A stretch of DNA of 64,000 nucleotides from Haliclona indistincta. Its lineage: Eukaryota; Porifera; Demospongiae; Haplosclerida; Chalinidae. The stretch covers positions 1,630,658 to 1,694,657 of the forward strand of contig OZ024787.1 of assembly GCA_964017065.1 (NCBI GenBank), given 5' to 3'. Position 1 is the first letter of the stretch. Every line of letters begins with the position of its first letter. The position numbers were made by a program, and so were the translations under genes. Under the pieces are notes generated by a model that was not told the DNA's origin, ran no database searches, and worked only from the letters and a program-made list of their open reading frames with translations. Positions 47,303 through 60,142 of this stretch are shown in pieces.

Positions 47303-49234
47303 TAACTATCGTTATAATAATTATTATGCTTTACACACTAAAGTATTACCATAAATCAAATCCTTATTCATTTTTGTCTTTTAAATTATTATTGTAAAGT
47401 ACTACTGTTCAAATGTTTTCAGAATGTTAGTTGTAGAGTAACTAATGAGCCGTTTGTCTAATAAAGTTCGGCATTAATTATTACTGAGTTGTATTTCTAA
47501 GGTAACGTTTCTATAGTGATCATAAGTTGTGGTTAGTTTTGGTCTTGCAGTTAGTACCAGGTGATATATCCTGTCTTTATAGCCAGAAGGGCAACTACAT
47601 TGAAGTGGATTGATGACGCCACTATTGGTTATGTAAAGCCAAGCGTGTGATTACTACTTAAACATTCTGATCTGTTGGCAGGCACATGCTACATGCCTAG
47701 TGACTTTATTGGACATTCAGATTGTTGCCAGCCAAATCAAATTTAAACACTGACACAGTTAATCGTTTCTTGACCGCTTGGCGTGTTGTTATTGTTGAGA
47801 ACATGTGATTAGATTATTTTACATGATTTGTTGCCATGGAGCATTGCGTACTTCACATTCTCATACCATAGACAATAGAGCAGCAGTGATAAATCTGCTG
47901 ATATAGTTAACCATTGATATCAATAGCTTTTACTGCTTTGCTTTCATTCTTAGCTATGTGCTGTGGCTGTTACCCAGAACAACAGGTTGTGTTACTACTG
48001 TTAGTCATCATTAAGTTTCATAGCTATGTATGAAATTACTGTTTCTTAGTAACAATGGTAGTTTGCAGAGCTTCACTGTATGGTTGGTTGTACACTGCAT
48101 CTGTTACTAATATTATGGACTTGCAGTAATTGTCTAAGTCCCTTGCTCTCGTATGGTTCTTATGACACTTGATCGCTAATTATTCTCTAGTTAATGTCCA
48201 AGATTCTAACTTAGCATTTTTTTATAGAGGCTGAAAATATGCACTGGGAAAGCTTTATGTGTTTTTCATAACATAACAGTTGTGTTAGCGCCATATTGTG
48301 TGGGTGTTTTATTGTTAGATCATGTTTTGTTGAGGTACATTTGGTTGGTCTTTGTTGTGTTAGATTAAAGTGTGTACTTATCAATGATCTGTGTCACATT
48401 CTTTCTTTACTAAAGATCAAAGTGCACTTCAGTGACCTACACATCCTGACAACTGAGGGATATGACTGCTTATGTGCTAGTTATGCAACAGCACTATTAT
48501 GGTACATGTGAATTAATGCACTAGTGTAGGGTCGTGTGAAACATGATGCTTATCTAATAACGTATAATGTCTCTCATTTACTGAGTTACTGAGAATGCTG
48601 TCTAAATAAGAGTGCACTTTGTACTACCATTGGGTCATAGAACCATTATGTGCCTGCACGTGAGCCTAGATGGATTACTTATTGTTAGTGAAGACATGAT
48701 ACAAGAGTTAATGTTTGAGGCTTGAGCCACAAGTGTTCACTAAACTCAGGTAAAATTTTGGAAGAGTTCTGTGTGAAGAAAGAATAAGACATGTATGTGG
48801 TCATTCATGGTGTGGCATGCATTGTGGTTTTATTGTATAAATTGAAGCCTTTAAAAAAATTAATGTGTATAATAATCAACATAGCAGGTTTGCCATAGTA
48901 TTAGTTCTTATGAGCGTATACCCTGCACGCCAAGTCGTATAATACAAGCATTCTCACTCACAATGAAAATGCATTTGCTCAATTCTATGGTCATTGGCTA
49001 TCGTAATGTTCTAATCAGTGGTGCAAAGGCCATTACAGCACGAGACAGTAAACTCCTGATTTCCCAGCTATCTTCTGAAGAGTTATTTTATGGTGATAAG
49101 GCAGTTAACAGCCATGTTTTACACAATTAACCCAGTGTACTAATCCTGTGCTGCTGTCGTAGTTGTAGCTCATAAAACATTTGTCAACTTCCTGACTTAA
49201 CCATCCAAATTGTAATTTCTGTGCAAAATTCCAA

Positions 49235-49495
49235 TGTGTCAGTGTAATTACTAGTAGATGAATTGTGTCAGTGTAATTACTAGTAGATGAATTGTGTCAG
49301 TGTAATTACTAGTAGATGAATTGTGTCAGTGTAATTACTAGTAGATGAATTGTGTCAGTGTAATTACTAGTAGATGAATTGTGTCAGTGTAATTACTAGT
49401 AGATGAATTGTGTCAGTGTAATTACTAGTAGATGAATTGTGTCAGTGTAATTACTAGTAGATGAATTGTGTCAGTGTAATTACTAGTAGATGAAT
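49235..49495. repeat. 29-bp minisatellite, nine near-perfect units
   Basis: The unit is TGTGTCAGTGTAATTACTAG plus TAGATGAAT; 9 x 29 = 261 bp exactly, with no visible variation. Located in AARS pseudogene intron 2. Confidence 0.97.
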
Positions 49496-50705
49496 TCAAA
49501 ACTCTTCGGATGTTTACCAGTTCTCTTACTACAAAATTGATGATCTTTGTACCAAGATATTATTGGTTGCCATAGATATAAAGCTTTATTTATACATTAC
49601 CTCATTACCTCATTACCTCATTACCTCATTTATACATTACATTATTTCACTGCATTATTTATACATTAACAGCATTAGTTTGATTTCCTACTACACATTT
49701 TGCTACCTATTTGGCAAGCACACCCAAATTACTTGCATCACTATTATTGTTACTACCAGTATTGTATTATAGTAGTTCTATATTGTGGTAAAGCAAGCAT
49801 TGTTTATTGTCAGGAGTGTCCAGATAGCCAAGATGCATGCAGGTGTTTATATGCATACTTGTTTAGAATTGTGCCGTTTCTCAAATTCCCCTCGATCCAA
49901 GCATACCACTTTTACGGATTTGTCGTATTTTATTATGTTCTCTTATGGTATAAGCTACAATACAGTATGTACTGGGCAGAGGTCCTGTTAGGCTCACTCT
50001 GAATACTACTGTACATGATATATGCTGACATTCATTAGTAATATGATAGGTTATTTGTTACGAAAATGATATGTTTAACCCTCAGTAAGGGATTTGAAAC
50101 TGCTAATACCATTGAGGGTCATATTATCACAATTAAATCATAGACATGCTAGATCAATATTTTTAAAGTGCCCTACATGTGTTTGATTCCATTATTCCAT
50201 TAGGAGGAAGCAATAGCTTATGCATGGGTTTTCTCACTAGTGAGCTTGGCTTACCCAAAGACAGACTTTATGTGACATACTTTGGTGGTGACAAGCAGCT
50301 TGGGCTACCACCAGATGAGGAGTGCAGGAAGATAAGGATAAACCTAGGGTAAGAGTAAGAGGAAGAATAGTAGAGAGCTCAAAGTGGTGGGTTTCTAACA
50401 CATTCCATTCAAGACACATTCCATATGTGTGTAATTGTCAGCACCATTGTCTACCTGCAAAGGACATCCTGGTCTTGTGTATGTGTGACAACGTACTGTA
50501 TGGCTGTGTCCATTTCTTCATTCTTCCATTTATTTGCTCATCCTTTCATTTTCCCGTCTATCCAGTCATCCAGCATTTTGTGTACACACACATGCACTCA
50601 GACACACTGTCTCCAACAGCTTAATTCCCAACTCCAGCTTGTCTGCATAGTCTGTAGATGCCACAAACAATCAAGGCATGGGTAGTATGACTATGTATGA
50701 AAAAG

Positions 50706-51089
50706 GGGTGTCTGTATTCACTGGACTGGACTACTGGACTGGAAAACCACACCCAAAATGAATGCATTTTGACCACGCTTGCCCATAACTTAGACAAACA
50801 AGTTAGTTATAATACTGGGCAGCGTAGTTCAAGTTAGGCGAATACTGGACACTTTTAGGTCCATGCTGTGCAGGTTAGGCGAATACTGGGCGGCGTTAGG
50901 TCCATACTGTGCAAGTTAGGCGAATACTGGGCGCCGTTAGGTCCATAATTAGGTGAATACTGGGCGCTACTGTATCTAGTTATCTACCGAGGTATCTTCA
51001 TGAGTGAGGTGTGGTATATTCGTATTTGGCTGTGGTTTTCCAGTCCAGTAGTCCAGTCCAGTAATCCAGTCCAGTGAATACAGACACCC
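50706..51089. mobile_element. 384-bp MITE with perfect 9-bp target-site duplication
   Basis: Ends GGGTGTCTGTATTCACTGGA and its inverse; flanked by ATGAAAAAG at 50697-50705 and 51090-51098. Sub-terminal CTGGACTGGACTACTGGACT tandem motifs are on both sides; the centre has three imperfect repeats of TTAGGCGAATACTGGGCG. The 9-bp duplication suggests Mutator-like mobilisation. Inserted in AARS pseudogene intron 3. Confidence 0.9.
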
Positions 51090-51479
51090 ATGAAAAAGTT
51101 CAAGTTCTTAATCAACTAAGATGAGATATCTCATAATGCTATAGACCTTATTTTGGGGAATCGTAAGGATGTGTGGTGCTGTGCATTGGTCACTAACCAC
51201 TGGTTCAGGTTTCTTAACACCTGCAATCTACTTATTATTATTTTTAAGTGACATCATTGAATCATTGTCTTCTCTTACTAGTCTTCTTGCTGATCGTGTT
51301 CTGCCATTTGGAGTGAAGGATAATTTCTGGGAGATGGGTGAGGTAGGACCATGTGGTCCCTGCTCTGAGATACACTTTGATCGTATTGGAGGAAGAATGG
51401 TGGCTGACCTTGTTAACCAAGATGATCCTAATGTGCTTGAAGTTGAACTGTGGAATGTAGTATTTATGCAGTTCAATAA

Positions 51480-53881
51480 GTGAGTTCCAGTTGGTCAGTT
51501 GTGTAATATACGAGTAAACTAGTGCCGTTCTCAGTTAGCTATAATTATTATGCAACTTTATGTAATGCAAGTGCCATGTTATTTGATTGACATGGCTGGT
51601 ATGTGTGTATGTGCCACAGGCTGATATGCCTTGGGTTGTTTTAATGGTACATGATCTGTTTTTGCTCAAGAGAACAGCTGAGAATTCAGAATGATGTCTC
51701 TCGAGCTGTATAGCTAATCTAATGCCTAGTGCCGTTCTCAGTTAATCTAATCAGGAAATCAGGAACAAAATTGCATGACTGTAGCTGCTGACACTGTAAC
51801 GATGCTTGTATTCGTGGTTATTTTGTGTTGGAGCCAGCTGAATGAATGAATTGTACCCTTTTGTTAGCCTGGGCCGGACCAAAACAGCTCAGGTGCTGGC
51901 GATCAGCCAGCTGTTCCTGACAGTAAAGTAGGTCGCTCACTGTCCCTGGCTAAACAGTAATTAACTCCAGGCAGACAGTGTTTCAGCTGCAGCCAAGCTT
52001 GAGCATAAACTTACAGCATACAACTCGCAACTCGGCATACACGTGTTTACAAATTTTCGTTGTTAAAAAATTTTCGTGTGTTTAGTTGAACCTACCCAAG
52101 AAAATATTTTAACAACGAAATTTCCCAAATTACGGTAGACACATTTGAAATTAGAGCTCTGTTTATTACTTAGCCGATTTTGTTACTATGTATTATGTAT
52201 TATATTATAGTATTATATAATGTGCTTGCACATTATATAATACATACAAATGCAGCTACACCTGTACATACACACTGCATGCGGTGCAATGTATACGGCA
52301 TTCAACACATAGCTTTAGTTCCCATTTCTGATAATGGAGACCACACAACAGCCGACTTCTCATTACACTCCATTGTATGAGCATGTTCTGGATCGGTAAT
52401 ATATTAATGAGGGAGATTTCTCTCTCAACAATGGGAACACATTATGATAATTATTTATTTAGTCTAGTTTTTGTTCCAGCTGTATTCACAGGTGGAACAA
52501 CATTGTTTACCAGGCTTCTGTTTTGTATATGATACACTACTATAGTATAATACATAACTTGCCAGTGCATATCTCTGTTCAGTAGACTCTGTTGTTACTG
52601 TGCCGTTGTTGGAACTCCCTCTTGTCTGCTCTCAACAGATCAAGTGCTTATAAAATATGTAGATTTTGTTACCAAGTTATATCCGGAATGACTCAACTGT
52701 AGTCAGGGTTGTCTCATTCTGATTGCGCATGTGAGGAGGAGTGTCGTGATACAATCGAGAAATGATTGCATCTTACGATAGCATCTGGTGTGTACGATAA
52801 ACTGAGTCACACATCGATACATAACATGGCTAATCACTGTGGCTGTCTCAACTATGTAATATAGTGAAGAGGAAGTTGATTAATCATGTGAACAATGTTC
52901 ATTGATGAATGATCAAGTTGCTAATGATTGCACCTGGTTTGTTTATTTGTTTATTTGTTTGTTTGGGAAGGGAATTCCACATCTGTACATGTATATATGT
53001 ATTATGTTACCGCCTAACGATGAATTTGCCTACTGCAATATACTAGAAGCCCATTAGAATAATATAATACAAATGTGTTGTGTCTCTGCGTACTGAACTG
53101 TGCTGTGTATTAATTTAACCCAGTCTACACTGCATTATCATGTGTCTCAAACGAGCTGATATGAGTACTCATCAACTCATTCAATAATTTACATGAACTA
53201 TAATGCTTTATGATAATTCCACATCAAACACTGTGACATTGTTATCTCATTGTGTATCGCACTCAATCTTGTGTGTATGGAGCACTAAAAACTAATTTTT
53301 GGCAATGCACGTCCTTTGTAGGTGTTTGCTTTGATCTGAATCACTTTATTCAGAAGCCCTCGAGGGATTTAGAGATCGTGTTGCACTCAACGGCTAGTGT
53401 AGTATATAGTCTTAGTTGACAGCCAACAGAATACAGTCATGTGCTGGGGTTTGCATTCTGTCGCGATCACAGTGGGCAAACACTGTGCATGTTGCTTGGG
53501 TCATATTATACCACTGTGACCTTGTTATCTCATTGTGTATCACGCTTAACTTTTCTTACATATGGAATGCTCCCACGCTCATGACTTTGCTGATTATAGA
53601 CTATTTGTTCAAGCATGTGTAGGGATAAATACGTCACATCTTACCTAGCTAGCTAGCTGCCGCTTTGCGGAATTGAAACCAATGGAGTGGCTAATATAAT
53701 TCGGCATCTGTTCTCTACCACCTCTACCTAGTCTACCTTCTGTTTATCATTCTCCTCCACATTAAATGTGATCTTATATTCCTCCTCCTCACTATAATTT
53801 CCTGTTTTCATTATTTGCTCTCTCCCTCTCCCTCTCCCCCTCCCTCCCTCCCTCCCTCTCTCCCTCCCTCTCTCTCTCTCT
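51480..53881. other. Non-coding region before the gap
   Basis: AT-rich, no gene recognised, and no further AARS exon seen. A TTTTCGTTGTTAAAA/TTTTAACAACGAAA inverted pair at 52055-52120 may be a small foldback. The run into the gap is CT-rich (53817-53881). Confidence 0.5.
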
Positions 53882-54081
53882 NNNNNNNNNNNNNNNNNNN
53901 NNNNNNNNNNNNNNNNNNNNNNNNNNNNNNNNNNNNNNNNNNNNNNNNNNNNNNNNNNNNNNNNNNNNNNNNNNNNNNNNNNNNNNNNNNNNNNNNNNNN
54001 NNNNNNNNNNNNNNNNNNNNNNNNNNNNNNNNNNNNNNNNNNNNNNNNNNNNNNNNNNNNNNNNNNNNNNNNNNNNNNNNN
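53882..54081. other. Assembly gap (200 N)
   Basis: Unknown bases between a CT-rich array on the left and a (GAA)n array on the right (54082-54141); probably an unresolved microsatellite. Confidence 0.99.
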
Positions 54082-54141
54082 AAGAAGAAGAAGAAGAAGA
54101 AGAAGAAGAAGAAGAAGAAGAAGAAGAAGAAGAAGAAGAAG

Positions 54142-54530
54142 AAAGAAGATGAACAAACGGGTGACCACGTGAACTCTGGTTTACCACCTTAGACTTGGTC
54201 TCTTTTGCTTCTGAAGGTCTCTTTGTAATCGCACAAATCGTGCAAAGAGCTTCAGAACGTTAGATTAGCTTGAAACGCCCGTACGGCGAAGATATGGCAG
54301 TGCCGTAGTCGTGCCTCCAGGCGAGACGCCATCTTTTCATCGTGCCCATTGCACCTGGCCTTATAGACTAGTCTTTCTTAGTAGACCTATTGTAAGCGCT
54401 TACCTCTTAGGATAGCCCCTAGGTAGTTAAAATACCCCTGATATCGTCAACAGCCAAGATATACGTGAATTATTGCGTTTAGCCTAAGTGTAGCCGCCAT
54501 CTTGAATTCTTCCCAACCCTAAATATGCCA
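54142..54530. repeat. Dispersed repeat family B, copy 2
   Basis: Same orientation and order as 7018-7399 (GATGAACAAACGGGTGACCA to CAACCCTAAATATGCCA), preceded in both by purine-rich sequence. Confidence 0.85.
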
Positions 54531-55439
54531 TTTATCTTTCAGCGTAGATCACCTATTCGTGGGTTATCTCTGAGCTAAACCGGCTGTAACTTTTTTATCT
54601 TCCGTTCTTTTCCCTTCATTCTTGCAATGTAAAGTCTAATTCTGTACTTGCTCTTGGTATTCCTCTAAACACACGGCGCCAGGCACCCTCGTACACGAAC
54701 GGCAGTTGTTTAAAGTCAACAATAAAACAGCGTCAGGAATTTTTTTGTGACAACAACTGCTGCAATGTCATAGTTCCTTTCTTTGATAAGTGTATTAAGC
54801 TTGCTGAAGAGCAGATTTGAAGTTGTTCTAGCGTATAATAAAAAAGTTATGACTACATCAATATTCTGTTAATAGAGGTCCTGCGCATGACGTCATGATC
54901 ATGTGACATCGACGAGAAGTGACGTTTTTTCCGGAAGTCAGCCATGTTCGAGGGCAGGTAGCCACTAGCCAATCCAACGTTGTCATGGTCCTCACCTGCT
55001 GTGTTACAGGCTGCTACAACCGCGGCAAACGCAACAAAGTTTCTTTTTATCTTATACCTGCTGTTAGAAACCATCAAGGTTCAAGGACTGCTACCGACGA
55101 CGCTCGGAATGGGTGGCAAGAATCAACAGAAAGAATTGGACTCCAAAGCCCCATCATAGCTAGAGTTTGCTCAGATCAAATTCTTACAGGTATAAAAAGG
55201 GCTCACAGTATTGTATACTTATTATCACATGTAAAATTAATACAGGTAAACCAGCTTTACTAGAGGACGATACAAACCCTGAGTAGGTATGCTCGTGCAC
55301 AAGCTCGCCACAATAAGCAACTAAGAATTGAGTATGCAGAGGAAACAGCAGTTGCCATAGAACCCGTAGCAAGTGCACTACCAGGTAGATGTTGGTATAT
55401 CCAAATCAGCACAAAGAATCTTTTGTCAGGTCCTCAGTG

Positions 55440-55837
55440 TGAAGACGAAATGGAAGAGGATTTGCTGCAACCCACGACAAGTGAGCCAATAGGTAGGGTA
55501 TTGGATTATATTATTATTATTTTTTCCAGCTGACCACGAGAGCATCCGTCCACAGCATAAAGAAGTGGAAGAGGATTTGCTACAACTCACACTAAGTGAA
55601 CCAATAGGTTGGTTAGATCTGGATTATGTAATAGCTCAATTTTTTTAAATGTAACCAGTTGACCACGAGAGCACCCATCCACAGTATGAAGTATGAAGAA
55701 AATTAATGGAAGAGGATTTGCTGGAAGAGGACATACCAAGTAAAGCAATAGGTTGGGAATACCTGGATTATATTAATATCTTTATTGGTTTTGATTTAAC
55801 CAGCTGACCATGAGAGCACTCATCCACAGTATTCTCC
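55440..55837 (+). repeat. Tandem exon-like repeat, about 3.5 units of roughly 125 bp
   Basis: Each unit has GACCACGAGAGCA.CC.TCCA, GAAGAGGATTTGCT, AGTGA.CCAATAGGTTGG and a TGGATTATATTA-rich spacer ending in CCAG. The CCAG followed by the open stretch resembles an acceptor plus small exon, so the unit may be a duplicated exon with its intron. The last unit is interrupted by the hAT element. Confidence 0.75.
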
Positions 55838-56505
55838 CAGGCATAGGCGTAGGAACCGGGGGGGCACGTGCCCCCCCAAGTTTTCATTAAAGCCACACCC
55901 ACAACCCACGTGTAGCTTAGCCAGAGAACGCCCATGAATCCACGATAAGGTCTAGGAGCTGCTTAAACGATGTCTTCTCTATCTTTACCGCCGCCAAACC
56001 TATCTAAGCAGATGACTTTGCTGAAAATCTTTCGTTGAGCGAGCAGTCACGAGTCTGACGCTAATATCGAAGACGAGCCTGACGCCGATCGTCTGTCAGA
56101 ACCAGAGGACGATCGTACTACTACCAAGGGCGCCCTTGCTACTACAAGCGACGCAGAATCACCGTCTCAGTCTCGATCCCTGTCGGTGCTGGTGCCTGCG
56201 TTAGAAGTAGCCAACCAGTGTCCTTCTGCATGCCGCGCAGTTAACGGTCTTCTGACTGCTGCACAGAGCAGATTAGTATAGCTACATTATTTACACAAAA
56301 AGATGAGAGAATAACAATTTTTTATAAAATAGAATCATTTTTCTTTAATAAAAAAGCTCGCTGAAATGTCTAAAAACGGGAACGAAAGTGATGCAAAAGT
56401 CAATTTTGCTCCAACATCTGGGGGGCTGCGCCCCCCAGACCCCCTGCTCAAGTGTTTTACAACAGTGCCCCCTCATTCATTTGCATCTTCCTACGCCTAT
56501 GCCTG
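55838..56505 (+). mobile_element. hAT element remnant nested in the THAP-DDE relic
   Basis: Inverted ends CAGGCATAGGCGTAGGAA and TTCCTACGCCTATGCCTG with sub-terminal GGGGGGGCACGTGCCCCCCC. Inside, an ATG at 55971 reads MSSLSLPPPNLSKQM, followed after a stop or shift by SDANIEDEPDADRLSEPEDD, like the acidic N terminus of hAT transposases. No catalytic core. 8-bp duplications are not evident. Confidence 0.7.
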
Positions 56506-56848
56506 GTCAGTAACAGTACAGAAAATTTAAAGAATTTTGACATTTATTTACATGTTTTGTTACTACAGGTGACATATTTTAGCAGACAGAGGTTACACTT
56601 GTGATGAGTATGCAAGAATGGCTCTAGCTGAAGTGAAGATGCTTCCTTTCACCAGAGGGAAAAAGCAACTGGAGAAGATTGGTGTTGATTGGAGTCTTGA
56701 AGTCCAGATTGTACACATTCATGTTGAACGTGTCGTCGGGGTAATCAAGCAGAAGCACACTATTTTACAAGGAACAATTCCTATCACTACCCTAGATAAG
56801 ATTGTTATAGAGTTTGTTGTGCATTGGTTAATCTGTGTCCATCAGTAG

Positions 56849-59800
56849 TTTCTCAAGATTAGTTATAAATCTTTAAGTTACTTAATCAACAAACATTACT
56901 AGAAAATGTACTGTACAAGATTGCATTCGTAGATCTTTACTTTTCTTCTTGCTTGGTCGAGATAGCTTGCGACAGGATGGACAGTACCATTGGCCTTTCG
57001 GTGGGCTACAAATTCTACCATGAATCGCGCACTGAATCACTGCAGTCTATACACCTGTGTATTGTCACATGCACTCTATCATAGTTCCGAAACTTGGCTG
57101 ACTACAATAACACCACACTGCTATAGTCTGCAGTATACTTGGTGCAGTAAAAGAGGCATTTACAACGCCACTACAGCCTACCACTGGTTTGCCCTCTATA
57201 ACGGCCCTCCAACATGGCGGTGTAGCAACGTTAACCCATTGTCGTCAAGGAAGTACGTCATGGTTACGCACCATGACGCACTTCCGCGCAGGACCTCTAT
57301 TGGATATACCTAATACTTCTGGTAGCTGCACAGAAAATGGTTAAAACAACCTGTACTAGATACTGCAATCTACCTTGCATACAGCAGAATGCATTATCAA
57401 GTTTCTTCCAGCATTATGAGGCTGTTTCTGATGGCTCTTTAGTCCTCCAGTATGCATACAATCAAAATTACAAATGTGTGCTGCAAGCATGTATATTATG
57501 TCAGTGTATGCATGTTTGAGCTCTGCAGATACAACTAGTGTCTGATAATATGTCTGATACTTTATAAATTAAAATACTCTAGTCAGTGTAACACTGTGCA
57601 TAATACATGAAAATTAGTGTCAGTGTACAACGATGATAAGACAGTAAGAGAATCGGCTTGTATCTACTCCAGCTAGAGCAAACAGTGAAGATGGTTTATC
57701 TGACATCATCTGCAACAAGAATGGTAAACAATTTCTTGAGTAATTGGTAACCAGCGGATGCAGAATGTGACGAAATGCCAGATTGCAAGATGAGAGAAAT
57801 TTGGAACAAAATCGGCCGTCAGTGACACAAAGTATATGGGATCATTTTATATCAGTAGCCTGGGTGTTCATGCAATCAATGAAAACTATTATTAGTCATT
57901 CCTATTCCTAAACATGGGAAAATCATGGTGCCCAGCCCAATCATAGCTGTCTATGGCCCAATAGACGGTGTTGTGAGCGTCAGGAAATTTTTGAGACACA
58001 CTGCACTCTAAAAACACATGCACGACTTAAAGTAATAGTCAATGCACAGCATACATGAGTTTTAAGTTGTTCCACAATACCGCGTGGGTGCTAGCTCACA
58101 AACAAACATCGACACAGCAAGTGTCATTTCTGAGTGCTGCTCGTATATCCGACTAGACAGCCTACTCATTCACCAGCAAGATCAAAAAATGAGTTGAAAG
58201 TACAACAAAAGTCTTTGAGGGAGCGTTCTGGAAACTTTTCAATGCTGGTTATCTTCATAGAGCTGTACGGCAGGTCCTTCGTCACAGCTGTCCACAACGC
58301 CATTCTTGAGCGCCATAATATAAAACAAATGACGTCATTCAAAAGATAAATTCACGTGAGCACGTCGATTGGCCGGCCGGACGCGTGCAGTGTGCGTTAT
58401 TTAGAAACCAATACACAGTCACGCTCTTCGATGAAGCTTCAGCCGAGGCTTCAGCTTATAGAGCCTGAGGTTAGGTTAGCCAGTAGCCTGCTACTTTATA
58501 AATATTAAAAATTCTAGTTTAAGGGGGGTGCTGGAGCACCCTGAGCACCCCCCTAGATACGCCACTGGTATTATGGGCCATGCAGACTGCACAACCTTAC
58601 TATCATGAAAAAGTAACGAAGACAAGTTAAGTAAAAAAGTTTAAATAAAAAAATTAACAAGTGTAGGGATGATGCTTGCAAAAGTAAATAAATTTCTCTG
58701 CAATGTGAGTTTGGGGCTAGCTCATGCCTGCCTCATTTTACTGTACAAAGTAACTGTGATACCTGGTATAGTCACAGCTTTTCTGATTGGTCTGCACACA
58801 CCATGTCTGTGATTAGACTGTCGCACGAGTTTACTGATGTTAGAGAGCAGAGTGCAGGAGGACATCTACAATACAAAAATTAAACGTCTTTGAAATGCAC
58901 TAGTAGTTGTTTTCACACAATAATGTCTTACCTTTACTTTCTGCCGTTCCAGTGGTCAGGGTGCGTCTGGTCAGAGATTATTAATACTGCAGTTTGTAAT
59001 ACTGTATTAATTTTAGTATTACAAACGACAGGAAATGGGCGTGTACGTAGTCAGCCCCACCACGCTGCTGCAGAGAATTAGAAATCACGTGAGTTTACGT
59101 ATTTGCTGACGAAGGCATCTTTTTCTAAAACCAAAATACATTGCATCTTTTCAGGTCTGCTGCATCGTTATGGAGCAATTTGGTTGGTAGGTTTGCTGCT
59201 AAATGAATAGTACTGCTGAAGAGCTTTCGTATATAAGCCAGCTTACTTCACATCTAGCCCTTTTAGTTTTTGCATGCAGTATAGAAAGATGAAGATAGAG
59301 GATTGGTTGGCAAAAAAATCACCCAAGAAAGCGCAATCGTGATCAATTGTTATCATTCTTGAGTGTCAGTTGGTCAATAATGTAAATAATTTACAGCTGT
59401 GGTGCACAAACTCTGGCTGCAATACACACAAATGTCATCCAATCACTGTAACAACAGATAACACTACCAGCCCCGCCCTAATGAGGTAGTAATAATATTT
59501 ATTATAAAATCAAAATTTGACACAATGCTGACCCGTTTGTATTGTTACTCGTTTTATAGTTATGTCCCTAGACCACACCTCTTCCACTACGCTCCAGCTA
59601 GCCAGAGCTATTATGGTTTGGAATTGGAGACGAGAATACAATTTGATACGTACAGGCTAAGGACGATTCAGATTGTCCTGATTGCGATTAGATTATCCTG
59701 ATTGCAGTGTCTATAAGTGACTTCTGACTCAGTAAAGAAATTGGGTATTTAACTATACCCTAGCTGTATCTATGCTTTTACCAACCACTTCTCTAGTGGA

Positions 59801-60140
59801 ACGGAAGAGTGAATATTATTCACAGCTTGTAAGATGATTGTGCACAATAGTATCCTTATCTTGTCCACTCTTCATATTCTAGTAGTGTCCAAGAATTTAC
59901 ATGGAGCATGGACAATCACTTGTCCACTATTGAACATGGGACATGTCCAATAGTGTACAAATTACACTAGTTGCCCAAGTCATGTACAAGTTTGGAAGTT
60001 ATGTATGTATAGTGCCCAAGCAGTGCCGAATAATACTGCTCGCAATTGCTAAACTTTGTACTTTTAAAGTACCACAATTCCTACAATAACTGTTTGGTAT
60101 GACCAACAAAACATTGGATAATTATTATTAATAATTAAAT
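56849..60140. other. Mostly non-coding region with hAT-like debris
   Basis: A hAT-like right end GGGGGGTGCTGGAGCACCCT followed by GATACGCCACTGG sits at 58522-58568 without a clear left partner. Small hairpins lie at 57250-57290 and 58990-59028. No gene can be supported. Confidence 0.45.
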
Positions 60141-60142
60141 TC

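Larger units (their letters stand above)
54985..56848 (+). pseudogene. THAP-domain/DDE transposase remnant
   Basis: Exon 1 (54985-55189) encodes a THAP-type zinc-binding N terminus: MVLTCCVTGCYNRGKRNKVS, then FYLIP, NGWQEST, LQSP and CSDQILTG. The C2CH ligand His is replaced by Gln in CSDQ. Exon 2 (from 55246) continues GKPALLEDDTNPE, where a TAG replaces the usual Trp. A run of tandemly duplicated exon-like units follows (55440-55837), then a nested hAT element. The 3' exon (about 56568-56848) reads LADRGYTCDEYARMALAEVK, IHVERVVGVIKQKHTILQGT and LDKIVIEFVVHWLICVHQ, the C-terminal half of a DDE_Tnp_4 endonuclease (Harbinger/IS5-like; D in ADRG, E in HVER). It is a decayed THAP-DDE transposon protein, not a host gene. 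Confidence 0.7.

Noticed and set aside
49235..49495. Possible CRISPR-like array
   Set aside because: Units are directly adjacent with no spacers, in an animal intron; it is a minisatellite.
53728..54192. Reading frames crossing the run of N
   Set aside because: Unknown bases and microsatellite on both sides; no coding evidence.
58134..58349. 71-codon frame near the hAT-like end
   Set aside because: No family recognised on either strand; likely chance frame in transposon debris.
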